DNA of 64,000 bases, from contig SZWC01004809.1 in assembly GCA_023375785.1 (NCBI GenBank), positions 86,603-150,602 on the forward strand. Direction: 5' to 3'. Below, piece by piece: positions 34,500 to 45,887 of the stretch (positions are counted from its first letter, which is position 1; each line of letters begins with the position of its first letter). The notes beneath the pieces are model-generated. The model saw nothing but the letters and a program-made list of their open reading frames with translations. It was not told the DNA's origin and did not search any database. Origin of the DNA: Penium margaritaceum. Taxonomy: Eukaryota > Streptophyta > Zygnematophyceae > Desmidiales > Peniaceae. The position numbers and the translations under genes are program-made.

Positions 34500-35023
34500 C
34501 ATACCGTACCTCAAACCCTGTTTTTGCAAGCACTGTTTGGTGGTTCTTGACGGCTACACCGATAGCGGCAGGACCTGGATTCCACCTAGATGCAGTCGCA
34601 TCTGCTACGGGTTCCTTCTCGGTGGTACTGCTATGTCCTCGCGTAACGGGAAGCAGGACTGCATTGCACATAGCTCATTCAAGGCAGAGTATGTTGCTCT
34701 GGATGCAGGGGCTACTGTGGTAGTCTCTCTGCAGCGCTTGTTCATGAAGTTGAGTCAGTTAGTGCCCACCATTGTGCTTTGCTACGAAAACCAGAGCGCA
34801 CTTGCCATTGTAGAGAACTTTGGTATTTTTCATGCTTGCATGAAGCACATTACAGTTGAGCACCATTTTGTACGTGACCTTGTGGAGCGACACGTGATCT
34901 CCGTCATATGGGTCGGCACTCACATGTAGCGTGCTGATTTCTTGTCAAAGGCACTTGCTCGCGGAAAGTTTTTGGTGGCCATTCGTTCTGTCTGGCTTCG
35001 CCCCTTGCCTGAGAGTGGTTGAC
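34500..35023 (+). pseudogene. Element O RNase H (resumed after A2)
   Basis: This continues O pol in frame with LVVLDGYTDSGRTW (about 34540; the catalytic Asp region), GTAMSSRNGKQDCIAHSSF, AEYVALDAG (about 34687), CYENQSALAI (about 34783), KHITVEHHFVRDLVERHVIS (about 34845) and GTHM-stop-RADFLSKALARGKF. The TAG at 34927 replaces Gln found in copia relatives (compare E3, RQQRADFLTK). The reading ends at a TGA at about 35021. The polypurine tract CATGGGGGAG (35114-35123) follows. Confidence 0.9.
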
Positions 35024-35123
35024 GGTGGGGTGTGCTTGTCTTATGTCTGTCTTGGCACTCGTTGCTGCACTCGTACCAAATCTGCACAAGTATGGACATG
35101 CGTACCATCGGGTCATGGGGGAG

Positions 35124-35144
35124 TGTTGTGATTTGTGACGTTCC
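35124..35144 (+). repeat. Element O 3' LTR, piece 1
   Basis: TGTTGTGATTTGTGACGTTCC is the first 21 bp of O's 3' LTR, ending in the GTTCC target duplication of element E. It continues at 42506. Confidence 0.88.
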
Positions 35145-35776
35145 AGAGTAGATGCGTGGAGGCTTCCTCGCGACAAAGCCGCTGACTAGGCGTGAGTGCT
35201 TGGTCAGACGGTGACAACAGTCACAGGCCGCACACAACGGCAAGGGTCTGGCTAGGGGACACAAGGCAAAGTTTCATAAAGCTTTGCATAGAGAAATGAG
35301 AAATGACAGGTCCATGGCATAAGTTCCTGCCGCGGCGCACGGCGGGTGTCGCACGCGGCAGCACAAGGTCTGTCCTAAAATTGGCACAGAACCATTGTTT
35401 TTGCCGTAACTCAGCGTAGACATTTCAGAACACAATGCCGTCTGAAGCTAGACGTGCAGAATCACAAGCCACACATTAAGACTGGTCACATGCATGCATC
35501 CGGCATCAAATGGTAGACACACAATTCAAAAACATGCAAATGGGGCCCACGGCCAGTGCACAGGTAAACTCTTACGTGCTACAGAAAAACTACAAGAGGT
35601 GTGAGGCAGCGTCCAGAGCTCTTGGGCGATCGTCGGTCAACTCCATGCTGGTAGTCCACCACCAGGCAATACACCGGTAACACATGGGTCTGCATCAGGG
35701 ATCTGCACGGGCATGGAGACGGCCGAGTGGTCAAAGTAAATTGTACAGGTCGACAAGAACGTCAAAAATCACAACA
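35145..35776 (-). repeat. Element E 3' LTR
   Basis: Minus-strand TGTTGTGATTTTTGACG starts at 35776 and the LTR runs to 35145 (632 bp). The minus-strand polypurine tract ATGGGGTAG precedes it. It aligns with 41858-42500 and O's LTRs. Confidence 0.9.
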
Positions 35777-35976
35777 CTACCCCATGACCCGATGGTACGC
35801 ATGTCCATACACGTGCAATACTGAAACGAGTGCAAAAACGTGTGCAGAGACAATCATGACACAGACACAAACGCATCCCACACTCAACCACTCGTAGGCA
35901 AGGGGTGAAGCCCAACAGAATGAATTGCCACCAAAAACATCTCGCGTGCTAGTGCCTTCATCAAGAAGTGACCACG

Positions 35977-36369
35977 CTACATGTCTGTGCCGACCCATAT
36001 GACAGAGATTATGTGTCGCTCTACCACATCACGCACAAAGTGATCCTCAATTGCAATGTGTTGCGTGTAAGCGTAAAAGGCGCCAGAGTTCTCTGCAAAT
36101 GCAAGAGCACTGTGGTTGTCGGGCCGAGGCACAATGGCAGGTATTGACTGATCCAGCTCAAGGAACAGGCGTTGCAACCACACTGCCTCAGCAACCCCTG
36201 CACCCAGAGAAACATACTCTGCCTTTGACGAGCTGCATAAAACACAATCCTGCTTCCCGCTGTGCCGGGACACAGCTATACCACTGAGCAAGAACATGTA
36301 ACCGGTGCGATTGTATCCATCTAGACTCCAAGCCCAGTTGCAGTTAGTGTAGCCGTCAAGAACCACCAA
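35977..36369 (-). pseudogene. Element E RNase H
   Basis: The minus-strand frame reads MVVLDGYTNCNWAWSLDGYNRTGYMF (Asp region), AVSRHSGKQDCVLCSSSKAEYVSLGAG (Glu), ALAFAENSGAFYAYTQHIAIEDHFVRDVVERHIIS and VIWVGTDM. It closely parallels O's RNase H at 34500-34929. The N-terminal boundary is set by frame only; earlier RNase H/RT text is out of frame above 36370. Confidence 0.88.
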
Positions 36370-36399
36370 ACAATGCTAGCGAAAGCAGTGTCCGAGGTA

Positions 36400-37440
36400 C
36401 GATGTGGAGACCACATATCGGCCACTTGCACAGTCGCATGAAGGGCTCTAGCACGTGGAGCCTAAAAAACTATCCAAGGAGGTTGACGGCAAAGGCGATG
36501 TTGCGGCGTGTGGTAGTGACCAGGTACATCAGGGATCCGATGAGGCGAAGGTACAAGGTCATATCCACTGTCTCCACCAGCTGTGTGGGATCGTCCACCT
36601 TTAGGGCATCGTGCCCGTCAGAGGTATGGAGGTTGTGGGCACTATGAAGAGGAGGTCACTCAAGCGCTCCCCCACAACACGTACGCATCGCACCTCATGC
36701 AACAAAAGTGTCCGACGTTTGTGGTTTTGCACGATCTCCATGCCAAGAAATCCCCCTTGCAGGATCAAAATCCTTCATCCTGTGGGCAGTCTGGGGGACC
36801 GTCTCGACCTCCTTCAAGACCTCCATGGAAGGCGACGTGAGTAGAAGGTCATTAACATACACCAAGATGGTGGTGAACCGCTCAGGCGTCTGTCGGATGA
36901 TGAGAGAGGGATCTGCCTCGCTCTGTACATATCCCGCACGAGTCAGGGTGCCAGTGATCTCCTGGTTCCAACACCGAGGAGACTACTTGACGTCGAACAA
37001 GGACTTGCTCAAGTGCCATACCTTGTCACCATCCTCAAAGCCTGGTGGCTGAGCCACATAAATCTCCTCATCCATAGAGCCATGGAGGAACGCATTGTTC
37101 ACGTCCACCTGTTGCAGTTCCTTGTCATACTGTGGCACTACACCAAACAGAGCGTGAGGTGAGGTCATGTGGCAGAAAGGGACAAAGATGTCAGTGTAAT
37201 CGATGCCCTTGATTTGAGAGTTTCCCTTGATGACCAAGCGAGCCTTGTGGTATTCCACTGTGTCATCCGTCTTAAGCTTCTTGGTTAAGACCCACTTGAC
37301 CTAAATAACCTTCCTCCCATGTAGAAGGGCGACTAGCTCGTAAACTCCATGCTCTCGGATGGCGCAAAGGTCATCCTTGGAGGCGACACACCAGCCGTCT
37401 GCATCCTCTTATAAGGGAGCTTCCATTAGTGTGCCCGGAT
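36400..37440 (-). pseudogene. Element E reverse transcriptase
   Basis: The clearest piece (36983-37258) has YHKARLVIKGNSQIKGIDY, LQQVDVNNAFLHGSMDEEIY and AQPPGFEDGDKVWHLSKSLFDVK. Downstream broken frames still show ILVYVNDLLLTSPS, where the catalytic YVDD is YVND, and RTLLLHEVR. The upstream part, around 37290-37400, shows the ELVALLHGRKV text of the RT N-terminus. It is multiply frameshifted and inactive. Confidence 0.83.
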
Positions 37441-37689
37441 CAAGCACCATAGAGAGAGAGCTCTGAGTGGCAAGTGCACACGCCTCATTGCTAGGCCTGA
37501 CGACCACAACGTCAGTTGTTGCATCACAAGCGATATGAAACTCGTGAGTTACGAGATTGTACTCTACAGAGCACGCTCAATGTACTTCTATGTGATCAAT
37601 GTGGACACTTAGGCGTAAGGCCTTTGTGCCAGGATAACCACTCGTGATGCTGCGCGTGGGGCACCTAAGCGCGGGGCCTGACACTCACT

Positions 37690-39509
37690 GGACTACCTAG
37701 ACTAATGGTCGAAAACGACGACCGGGCTCACACGAGTAACCTGGGTTGGAGGGGCTCACTTTAGGCTCAGAGACAGGTACGACCACTACTGGTAAGGGTT
37801 GAGGCAGAGGATCAGGTGATGCGATGTGAGGAGATGCATGTATGGAAGACACGGGACCGAGTGGGATAGTAGGACCGGGAGTCGAGATAGGACCACGCAC
37901 AGAGACAGGAGTAGTGGTGGACACATGTATAGAATCAAGGATACGTGTTGGGTGCGAGGGAACAAAGGTAGAAATTGGCTGTACTGGAGCGGTCTCTTGG
38001 CTGACAACGATGATCGATGGGTCATCAAGAGCCAGAAACCGAAAGGTGGAGGGGGCTGGAACGGACACATCAGCCGGGCGAGAGGTTTTTGGAGGCACAG
38101 ACCTCCCCATCCATCAAGAAGCCTCACACGTAGGAACATGTGTGACAGACAGCGACGTGATCGAGGTCAAATCACGGTGGGTGAGAGACTCAAGAAGAGC
38201 GTGTCGCGGAGCTCAACGATGCGACAACGGGTGGAGTCCCAAAACCGACCGGCCTTGGACTGCGGGGAGATTCCCACGAAGGCATACAAGAATCCCGTAG
38301 CGAGACCTTGGACAAGTGCTGGTCCTCGATGTACCACACAGCTGCCAAGGATCTCTAGACATGAGCGAGACGCAGGTCAGCACGATGGCCAAACCACAGC
38401 TCGTACAGTGAAACGTGGTCCGGAAGGGGACCATGCCGCTGGTGATTCCATATCCATGTCATGTAGGCGAATCCTTTAATAGCTAAGGACTCCGGGAAAC
38501 TGCACTCAGAACGCATAGCATGAACCACATCCTCCATGGTACATTTCGTGCACTCAGAGACACCGTTCTGCTAAGGAGTAGCAGGAGCAGAGACCTGGTG
38601 AAAAACCTTGTGCTCGACAAAGAAACTGTCCATGTCGCCAAGAAACTTGCCGCCGCGATCCGTACGGAAGGTATACAATATGTGGTGGGACTGACGCTCA
38701 GCCATCACTAGCCAGAGGCTAACCGCGAGAGTGACGTCACTCTTTTGGTGTAGGCTGTAGACCCACCGCATCCGGGTGACATCATCAGTCAGCGTCAGAA
38801 CGTATCGGCCCCGATCGGACACTGACTCGACATGAAGAGGACCGAGAAGTTTGGAATGGACCAACACGAGATGGAAAAGTGCACAAGAACGGGAGTCGGG
38901 GTAGGTACAATGATGGATCTTGCCCTCAATGCAATACAGACAATCGGTCTTGGGCGGCTTCTCAAAAGAAGCCACGTCAAGACCGAGTGCGGGTTGTGTC
39001 TGAATGAGCTTTGATATAGTATCGAAGTCCACATGATAGACGACAATGTAGTAGTGGCCGGTGCTCAGCAGACAGAATGCCAGTGACAAACAAACGAGCA
39101 GGGGGGAGGGGGAGCAAGAAGGAGAAGAATTCCAGGAGACACAATACAGATCATGTGCGACAGAGGCACAAAGAACAAACAAACGATTATCAATAGCTGT
39201 CACAGTCGCGAAATCAGTAGTGTGCTCCACAAAGAGTCCTCTCTGTGTACAGGCACACACATTAAGCAAGCTAAGCTCAAGGTCAGGCACAAAATGCACG
39301 TCGGAAAGATACAAGGGGCGAGACAGACCATTGAAGCACACAATCCCAACAACTAGGACTGGCAAGGACTGACCACAGCCTGTGAGAACAGAGCAAATGG
39401 ACGCAACAGGACTGAGAACAACAAAGTCACTACGACGACAGATCATGTGATGAGTGACACCAGAATCGATGATCCAAGAGCCACCGGGATCATGACTTGA
39501 GGACGTCAC
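37690..39509 (-). pseudogene. Element E protease, integrase and linker
   Basis: The 312-residue frame 39509-38571 starts with GGSWIIDSGVTHHMICRRSD (protease Asp-Ser-Gly intact), YLSDVHFVPDLELSLLN, then DCLYCIEGKIHHC (zinc Cys pair) and LTLTDDVTRMRWVYSLHQKSD. The first integrase Asp is lost (VHSKLLGPL where HSD/HAD is expected). TDRGGKFLG keeps the second. A TAG follows SAPATP where relatives have TPQQNG. The C-terminus continues in other frames (AYMTWIWNHQRHGPLPDHV, about 38470), and the Ser/Pro linker lies at 37697-38140. Confidence 0.87.
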
Positions 39510-41303
39510 TGTACAGGGGGCAATGGAACACGCAACCTGAGATGGGTGCTGAGCATCAAGTGAGGAGGAACGACGAAGGGCACAAAGGTGCGACTCATGA
39601 ATCTAACCAGTACTATCAGGCCTGTCGTCATGACATGCCAGTTGTGCCCCCCCACACAAGTCATCACAAGCAACGAGAACAAACCAAAAAATAGTCTGTG
39701 AACCACCCGGTTGTGACAACACACTCGTTCCTCCTTGAAAGTGAAGTGCCAAAAGGTGACGGAGCTTGGCGATAGTGCGATCACGCGGGTCCTGGTCGAT
39801 AATGCTCACCGTTGAGGAAGCGGGAATTCCTGCAGTTGTAGTTGTTGTACGACAGGAGGCTGTGTTGCTCGACGCAGCCCATTGCACGTGTGCAATCTGA
39901 AGAGTACGAGTGATCTGCCCAGTCAAGGGGTTGCTAGAACTTGATGTAGCAATGAGCGCCTCCACATTTGTACCAGTGGACAGTATGTCCGCTGCTGCCG
40001 ATGGATGACTGCTGCTGCTTTGACTACTGCTGGCCCAAACCACGCCTCTTCTTGCCCTTCTTCCCCAGTGCCGCAGCTGCGACACCTTGCATCTGAGTCG
40101 GGGTAACCGGGGTGGAAGGGGAAGAGGAGGGTGTGCTAGGGGAGGAAGAAGTGGTCTGCACGAGGGGGGTCGGCCGCGACACGATGACCGTTCCAACAAG
40201 GGAGCTCTCCTAATGGACAACGGCTGCCTTGCGGGTGGAAGTCACCTGGAGGAAGAGCTGATGCGCCCAAGGAAGAAGCTGAAGAGAGGAGGAGAAGGGC
40301 TCAAGCTCGGCGTCGTTGTACCCCGAGAAGATGTTTGCCTTCTCAAGACGGACTCCAATCATGAGCGTGCAAAGCGCCAAGAGTTGTGGACCTCCTGAAG
40401 TCCCAAGGCGCGTGTAGATGTGCATGGCACGCCGCTAGTAATCAGCTACGGACTCGGCTGGTCCGTGACAAAGGGAGTGGAAAGCACGGAAGTGAGCTGC
40501 GCGGGTGGCGTGCATCTCTGTACCAAGCAGGGACAGTGCTAGGTCCCAGCCTCCACGTTGATCAGCACCCACGCATGTCGACCTCTCCAGCAAAAGGAAA
40601 AAAGTCCACAACACTCTCGCGCAGCATGGCGTCCGCGCATCGCCCGAGCCGCTGTCACCACATGAGCACAATCCATAACCTACTATAACAGACATATCAT
40701 GTTAGCAGTTGGCATCTACACCAAGGAGAGCAGCATGACAGGACCCACCACTTTTATGGCCCTACCATCACAGACATATCAGGTTATGGACTGTGCTCAT
40801 GTTCTGACACCGGCTCGGGCGATGCGCGGATGCCATGCTGCACAAGACTGTCGTGGACTTTCGTCCTTTCCTTGGAGAGGGCGGCACGCATGGCTGCTGA
40901 TCGATGTGGAGGCTGGGTCCTAGCACTGTCCCTGCTTGGTGCAGAGACGCACTCCATAACCTGATATGTCTATGATAGTAGGGCCATAAAAGTGGTGGGT
41001 CCTGTCCTGCTGATCTAAAATTGGTGGGTCCTGTCCTGCTGCTCTCCTCGGTGTAGATGTTGATTGCTATGCAGTAGGTATGGCACCTTTGACTCCCCCG
41101 AATGTCTGTTGTGGGGTCGCGGACTGACCACGAATAAGATCAGTGAGCGCACGGATGGCGTCTGTCTATTGCTGCTGCTGACAACATATCTCATCTTACT
41201 CACTCCGCAGGTCCAAAATGGCCTGCGAGCGTGGGCTCATGACCACTCAGGAAGAGCAGGAGGGATCTGGTGGTCCTTTTCCCTTGTCGCCGGTCGGAGC
41301 CAT
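39510..41303 (-). pseudogene. Element E gag
   Basis: The minus-strand start near 41303 reads MAPTGDKGKGPPDPS, matching O's gag. The body includes TEMHATRAAHFRAFHSLCHGPAESV (about 40500) and GTSGGPQLLALCTLMIGVRLEKANIF, followed by QLLPWAHQLFLQVTS (about 40250) and a Ser/Thr-rich tail to 39600. Stretches around 40700-41050 contain repeated short blocks (GGACCCACCACTTTTATGGC and its inverse), suggesting local rearrangement. Stops, mainly TAG, break it throughout. Confidence 0.75.
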
Positions 41304-41845
41304 GTCAGCGCTTAGTATGGACCGGGATGTCAAACCGGTCGGATTTCAGAACCGTCAACGGTTCTCAAGGATTTGAAATGCTAGCAGTTTTCTTACATGC
41401 TGTTGCACGCTGCCGCTACCGCGTTGTTACTGCTACTGCTACCGCACTATTGTTGTTGCTCAATGCTGCTGCTTTGTGCCGTTGCTTGCTACTACCCGCC
41501 GTTGCCTGCTGCGACTGGTGCCTGCTGCCGCAAGGCAACGCTGCTACACGCTGCTACTACCGCGCCCTGCTCCTACTGCTGCCCGTTGCCGCCTGCTCTG
41601 GCTACGACCAGCTACCGCCGCTGCTAACGTCAATGCCAGCAGCTGCTAGTAGTTGACGCCCGCTAGAGCTGTCGCCTGTTGATGCTACCGGCTGTTGCTG
41701 ATGTACTCTCATGTGATGAAGGTGAGTGACGTCGCCGGGATTCAGGTGATGTCGACAAGTCCCTGTGTATCGGCTGCAGTAGTGACGTTCATCGCGTTTC
41801 CTCTGTTACATCTCTGCTGTGTAGCTCGGCGAGAACTGTCTCACT
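41304..41845 (-). other. Element E leader, CTG/CAG-rich
   Basis: Between gag and the PBS lies a low-complexity tract (about 41390-41700), CTGCTGCC-type on the plus strand and so CAG-type in the element's own orientation. It is analogous to the leaders of N and E3. No gene recognised. Confidence 0.65.
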
Positions 41846-41857
41846 GCTCTGATACCA
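41846..41857 (-). promoter_or_regulatory. PBS of element E, initiator-Met tRNA 3' end
   Basis: The minus strand reads TGGTATCAGAGC, the exact canonical copia PBS, directly after the 5' LTR end at 41858. Confidence 0.88.
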
Positions 41858-42500
41858 TGAGAAGATGCGTGAAAGCTTCTTAGTGACACAACTACTCACT
41901 AGACGGCAGTGCGTGGTCAGACGGTGACGACAGTCACAAGTCAAATACACAACAGCAAGGGTCTGGCTAGGAGACACAAGGCATAGTGTCAGAGTACTTC
42001 AAAAGCATTTGTACAAAGAAATGACAAATGACAGGTCCATGGCATCAGTTCCTACCACGGCGCACGGCAGGTGTCCCATGCGACATCACAAGGTCTGTCC
42101 TAAAACTAGCCCAAAACCAATGTTTTGGCCGTAACTCAGCATAGACACATCAGAACGCTACGCCGTCTGAATCTAGACGTCCAAAATCACCTGCCGGACA
42201 AAACTGGTCACATGCATGCATCCGGCGACAAACGATGGACACACAATGCAAAAACATGCATATCAGGCCAATGGCCAGTCCACCGATAAGCTCCTACGTG
42301 CTGCAAACAAACTGCAAGAGGTCCTTGGCAGCGTCCAATGCTCTGGGACGATCATCAGTGAGCTCCATCCTGGTCGTCCACCACCAGGCGACGCACCAGT
42401 ACCACCTAGGTCTGCATGAGGGATCTGAACGAGCATGAACACGGCTAAGTGGTCACAGCAAAAACTGTACACGTCGACCCGAACGTCAGAAATCACAACA
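41858..42500 (-). repeat. Element E 5' LTR
   Basis: 643 bp; minus-strand TGTTGTGATTTCTGACG at 42500 to CATCTTCTCA at 41858. It aligns with 35145-35776 and O's LTRs. Confidence 0.9.
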
Positions 42501-42505
42501 GTTCC

Positions 42506-42598
42506 CGTTAACCTGTACAAACCACTCGGCCGTGTCCTTGCCCGTGCATATCCCTGATCTGGACCCTGAAGGCACCGGCACGTCGGCGGGTGGTGAAC
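42506..42598 (+). repeat. Element O 3' LTR, piece 2
   Basis: It resumes after E's second GTTCC and reads CTGTACAAACCACTCGGCCG, as expected after 35144 in comparison with 17118-17215. It is interrupted again at about 42598 by block N and continues at 53812. Confidence 0.83.
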
Positions 42599-42600
42599 CA

Positions 42601-43413
42601 TGTTGGTTTTCTTGCATCTCTCATTGTACTCTATTGTGTCCTCCCGGCTTGTGTACATCGGCATGCAGATGACTGACGGCGAGACTCGACGCTGCTGGAG
42701 TGTCGCTCGATGGAGCCGACGCACGTTGAGGCCCACTCACCATTCGCTAGAGCCTCTTCCCTCCGGCGACACGCTCAGCTCCATCGGCAAGCCTCCTCAG
42801 TGGTCGGGCCGCCGGCGGTCACTGCCACTGCAGATGCTGTCTGTTTGCACCCAGCGCTATCTCTGGTCGTGGCATTGTATCTGCAGCATCATGTTCTACC
42901 TAGGGTCCATGTGTCCTGTTGTGTGGCCCTATTTGGCATCACTGACTGTCGTAGGCACTGCCTTGGTTCGGACAGCCATAACTCTTTGCTGCTTTTTTTT
43001 CCAGCTGATTCTAACTGCACGACTACGTTTGCAACATTGGTATTATGGTATGGTCAAGTTTTCAGGCAAAACGGACGACACCCGGGTTTTGGGCTATCGG
43101 GCGTCTGGTAGGTCTCATTGAGAAAACCCTGCTTGCCAGAAAATGGGTCTAGGACTATTTTCTGATTGGCTAGTACGCTTAGTAACAAGTTCTACACTAC
43201 TGGGGGGGGATTTAGAACTTGGAGGGGCCTGCCATTGTTGCTCATTCTTCATTCCTAATCAGTCACTTTCAATTTTTAGCTGCATTCTGGCGCTAACACT
43301 GGCGCCTGCGTTTCTGAGTAACAAACCCTGAGATTCGAGATTTAGACTCTAGAGCAGCGGACTGAGGAGGCGGCAGACTTAAGCAACAAGCGTGGAAGCC
43401 TGCACGCTGCATC
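42601..43413 (+). other. Unassigned 813 bp preceding N's LTR
   Basis: It begins TGTTGGTTT (42601-42609), repeated at 43414-43422 where the recognised LTR starts. The stretch between could be an insertion into the LTR flanked by a 9-bp target duplication, or a remnant of another element. No clear terminal inverted repeat and no recognisable protein. Confidence 0.4.
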
Positions 43414-44076
43414 TGTTGGTTTGTGTGGCTTCCACCCGTCACGACTGACGCTGATGCATTATCCATATACCCATGTTGTCGGTAAATGGTAGAGGAGGGC
43501 GTGACGATACGACGGGTCTCCAAATTGTACCGAGACTTCTCTAGCACCTACGTCAGCGTCGACGAGACGCAGTCGATGCATTCCAGCAACCCTGTGGGCT
43601 TGTCGAGAGCTAGGAGAGGTTTCTCAGTGGGTTGAGACCCGCTACGATGGACTGTACTGGTGCAACGAGGAGACCCGATGGCTGTACTAGCGCTTCCAAT
43701 GTTCGAAAACCCGTATGTGATGTCTGGACGTTGATTCTGAGATTTTCAGGCACTGCTCCTATTCTCTCGATGTTCGAGACCTGCGTACTCGGAGAGCTGT
43801 TTCAGTGCCTTGAGGAGACCACCATTATTGTTATCGTCGTTTACGCAGTGTGTTCTCTCCCCTGACTCGTTTGGGTTCAGTGGGGGTGATGGGGCCTAGT
43901 GCAGCTAGCTGCCGGTGCCCCTACTTAAGCCCGCTAGGGACTCATTTGTATTCTCTCCTTGTTCTTTTATATTCAGCATTCCAGACTTAGCCAAATTATC
44001 TCCGTCTTGCATCGCACTCACACACAGAGCTCATGTTTGTTTTTGCACGGGCCTGCATGCCCTTAAATCATTTCCA
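43414..44076 (+). repeat. Element N 5' LTR
   Basis: 663 bp, TGTTGGTTTGTGTGGCTTCC to AAATCATTTCCA. It aligns with the 3' LTR and shows the empty hAT2 target (GTTTACGC, 43839-43846). It holds two copies of the hairpin module (43629-43675, 43791-43820). Confidence 0.88.
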
Positions 44077-44079
44077 ATT

Positions 44080-44091
44080 TGGTATCAGAGC
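44080..44091 (+). promoter_or_regulatory. PBS of element N, initiator-Met tRNA 3' end
   Basis: TGGTATCAGAGC is a perfect copia-type PBS three bases after the LTR end. Confidence 0.88.
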
Positions 44092-45850
44092 ACAGGGGGG
44101 CGTGTGAGCGGCAGAAGCAGCAGTAGTGGGCGAAACACAAAGAGAACGCACCACGTGGCGCCATGCAGGCAATAGCATGTAGGAGCGGCCATTCCTTTTG
44201 CTTTTTTAAAAAGACAAGGAAGCGGCACCCGTGAACTGCCCTCGGGTGCAGCAGCCACTCCTGCATTGGTGGCAGAAGCAGCACATGCACCACTAGAGGG
44301 ACTACACCGGCCGGCGTGTGGCGGAGTTTCGAGAGGAATATGTGCACCGTGAGTAGCAGAAGCAGTAGTAGTAGCAGTAGTAGCAGCAACAGGAGTAGCA
44401 GCACTCGTTAGCAGCAGAAGCGTGCACAAGCAGCAGCGACGCAACAGTAGCTTCTAGTAGTGGCAACAGCGAGCAGTAGCAGCGAGCCGAAGCAGCAGCG
44501 TCCTCGCTTCGGCAGCAGCAGCAAGCAACAACTTAGCAGTATCAGAAGCAGTAGCAGCACCAGTAGCAGCATCAGTAGCAGTAGCAGCAGTAGCAACAAT
44601 AGCAGCAGCAGTTGCGTGCAATAGCATGTAGAGCAAAAGGAAAAGGAAAAAAGAAAGAAAAAAAAGCAGCAACAGGAGCAGCAACAGCAACAGAATTAGC
44701 AATAGTAGCAGCAGCAGCAACAACCGCAACAGCTGCACCTGCTGCTACAACTGCTGCTGCCAAAGCGAGGAGGGCCTTGCAGCCCTCCTCAGAGGGTCCT
44801 CGCCCCCTCAGAGGGGCCCCCTCGACCCATCAAGGGGGGCCCTCTGAGGGGGCCCGTCCGCACTGTTCTCCCCCTCCCCCCCTCCTCGAGGGGGCCCTCG
44901 AAGGGCCCCGTCGAGCCTCTCCGAGGGGTCCCTCAGAGGGGCCCGTTGGCTCCGTTGGCCCCGTCGGCCGACAGACGGATGGAGGGGCGGATCCCCCCCT
45001 CCCCCCTCCCCTCTCCCCACTCACTCGCTCACTCGCTCACTTGCTCGCTTTTTTTAGTAGCCGGGCAAGGAGCGAGGGGGGACGACCTGACATCGCCCCC
45101 TGCTTTTTTTATCCCCCCCCCTCCATCCTGACCTGCCCCCATTCTAGGGGGCAATCCTGATTCGGGTGACGGGTAAACCCGGGGTGAGCAGAGGGGAAGT
45201 AAAAAGTGACGAGGAGTTGAAAGAAAAAGGTGTGGGTTGGGAGAGAGAAGAAGATAGAGCAATAGAAAAACAAGTGGAGGGTGAAGGCAAACAAAAAAAA
45301 CGGGGGCTGAGGACGAGAAAGAAAACTGTGCGGGGCCATAGAAAATCCAAGCATAACACCGACACCTACAATAACGAGAGCCACTGCAGCAACAGCAATT
45401 CCCATAGCAACAGCAGCGGCGGTTGCAGCAACGCTTGCAGTTTCGCCTTCCCAACTGAGAGAAGATTGTGGTGTCGCCGGCGATCTCCACTTCGAGACGT
45501 GTCCTGGACCGACGTCTCCCTGGGGCCCATGGATTGGTGCGCGCATTTCACTCTGTAGGATCGACGGCGGATTCAAGTCTTTCCATCTCCGAGAGCTGGG
45601 TTGTCTACCGCTTGGAGCAGCAGCCACACGTGCAGCCACCACCCCTTCTTGTCTTGTAGTAGTCTTTGCTCTACTAGTGACAGCAGCATTAGTAGCCGCA
45701 ATTAGCCAGACTCTAGTCTCCGGGCGTACTGTGGTAATGCAGCTCATCCCGTCTGGTCACGTTTGCTGACCTGGACGCCGTGACCTCCAAGAGTGACAGT
45801 ACCTACTGGCTTCATTCTCTTCCATGGCTTGGTGTTAACCACTGGGAATA
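44092..45850 (+). other. Element N leader: CAG/TAG tract and GGGCCC-rich block
   Basis: 44340-44760 is a dense CAG/TAG/CAA triplet tract. 44770-45000 is GC-rich and full of short inverted repeats around GAGGGGCCC/GGGCCCTC that could fold strongly. 45180-45480 is purine-rich. Open frames here come from triplet bias and lack recognisable domains. Confidence 0.65.
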
Positions 45851-45887
45851 GGTGCCCTCGGTACCTATCCATCGCCCAGCGCACGAG

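Larger units (their letters stand above)
35145..42500 (-). mobile_element. Copia element E, complete, minus strand
   Basis: E is a relative of O inserted in inverse orientation 21 bp into O's 3' LTR. LTRs are 41858-42500 (5') and 35145-35776 (3'). The target duplication GTTCC is exact at 35140-35144 and 42501-42505. Total length is 7356 bp. Gag, protease, integrase, RT and RNase H are all traceable in order on the minus strand, but broken by many stops. Confidence 0.93.
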
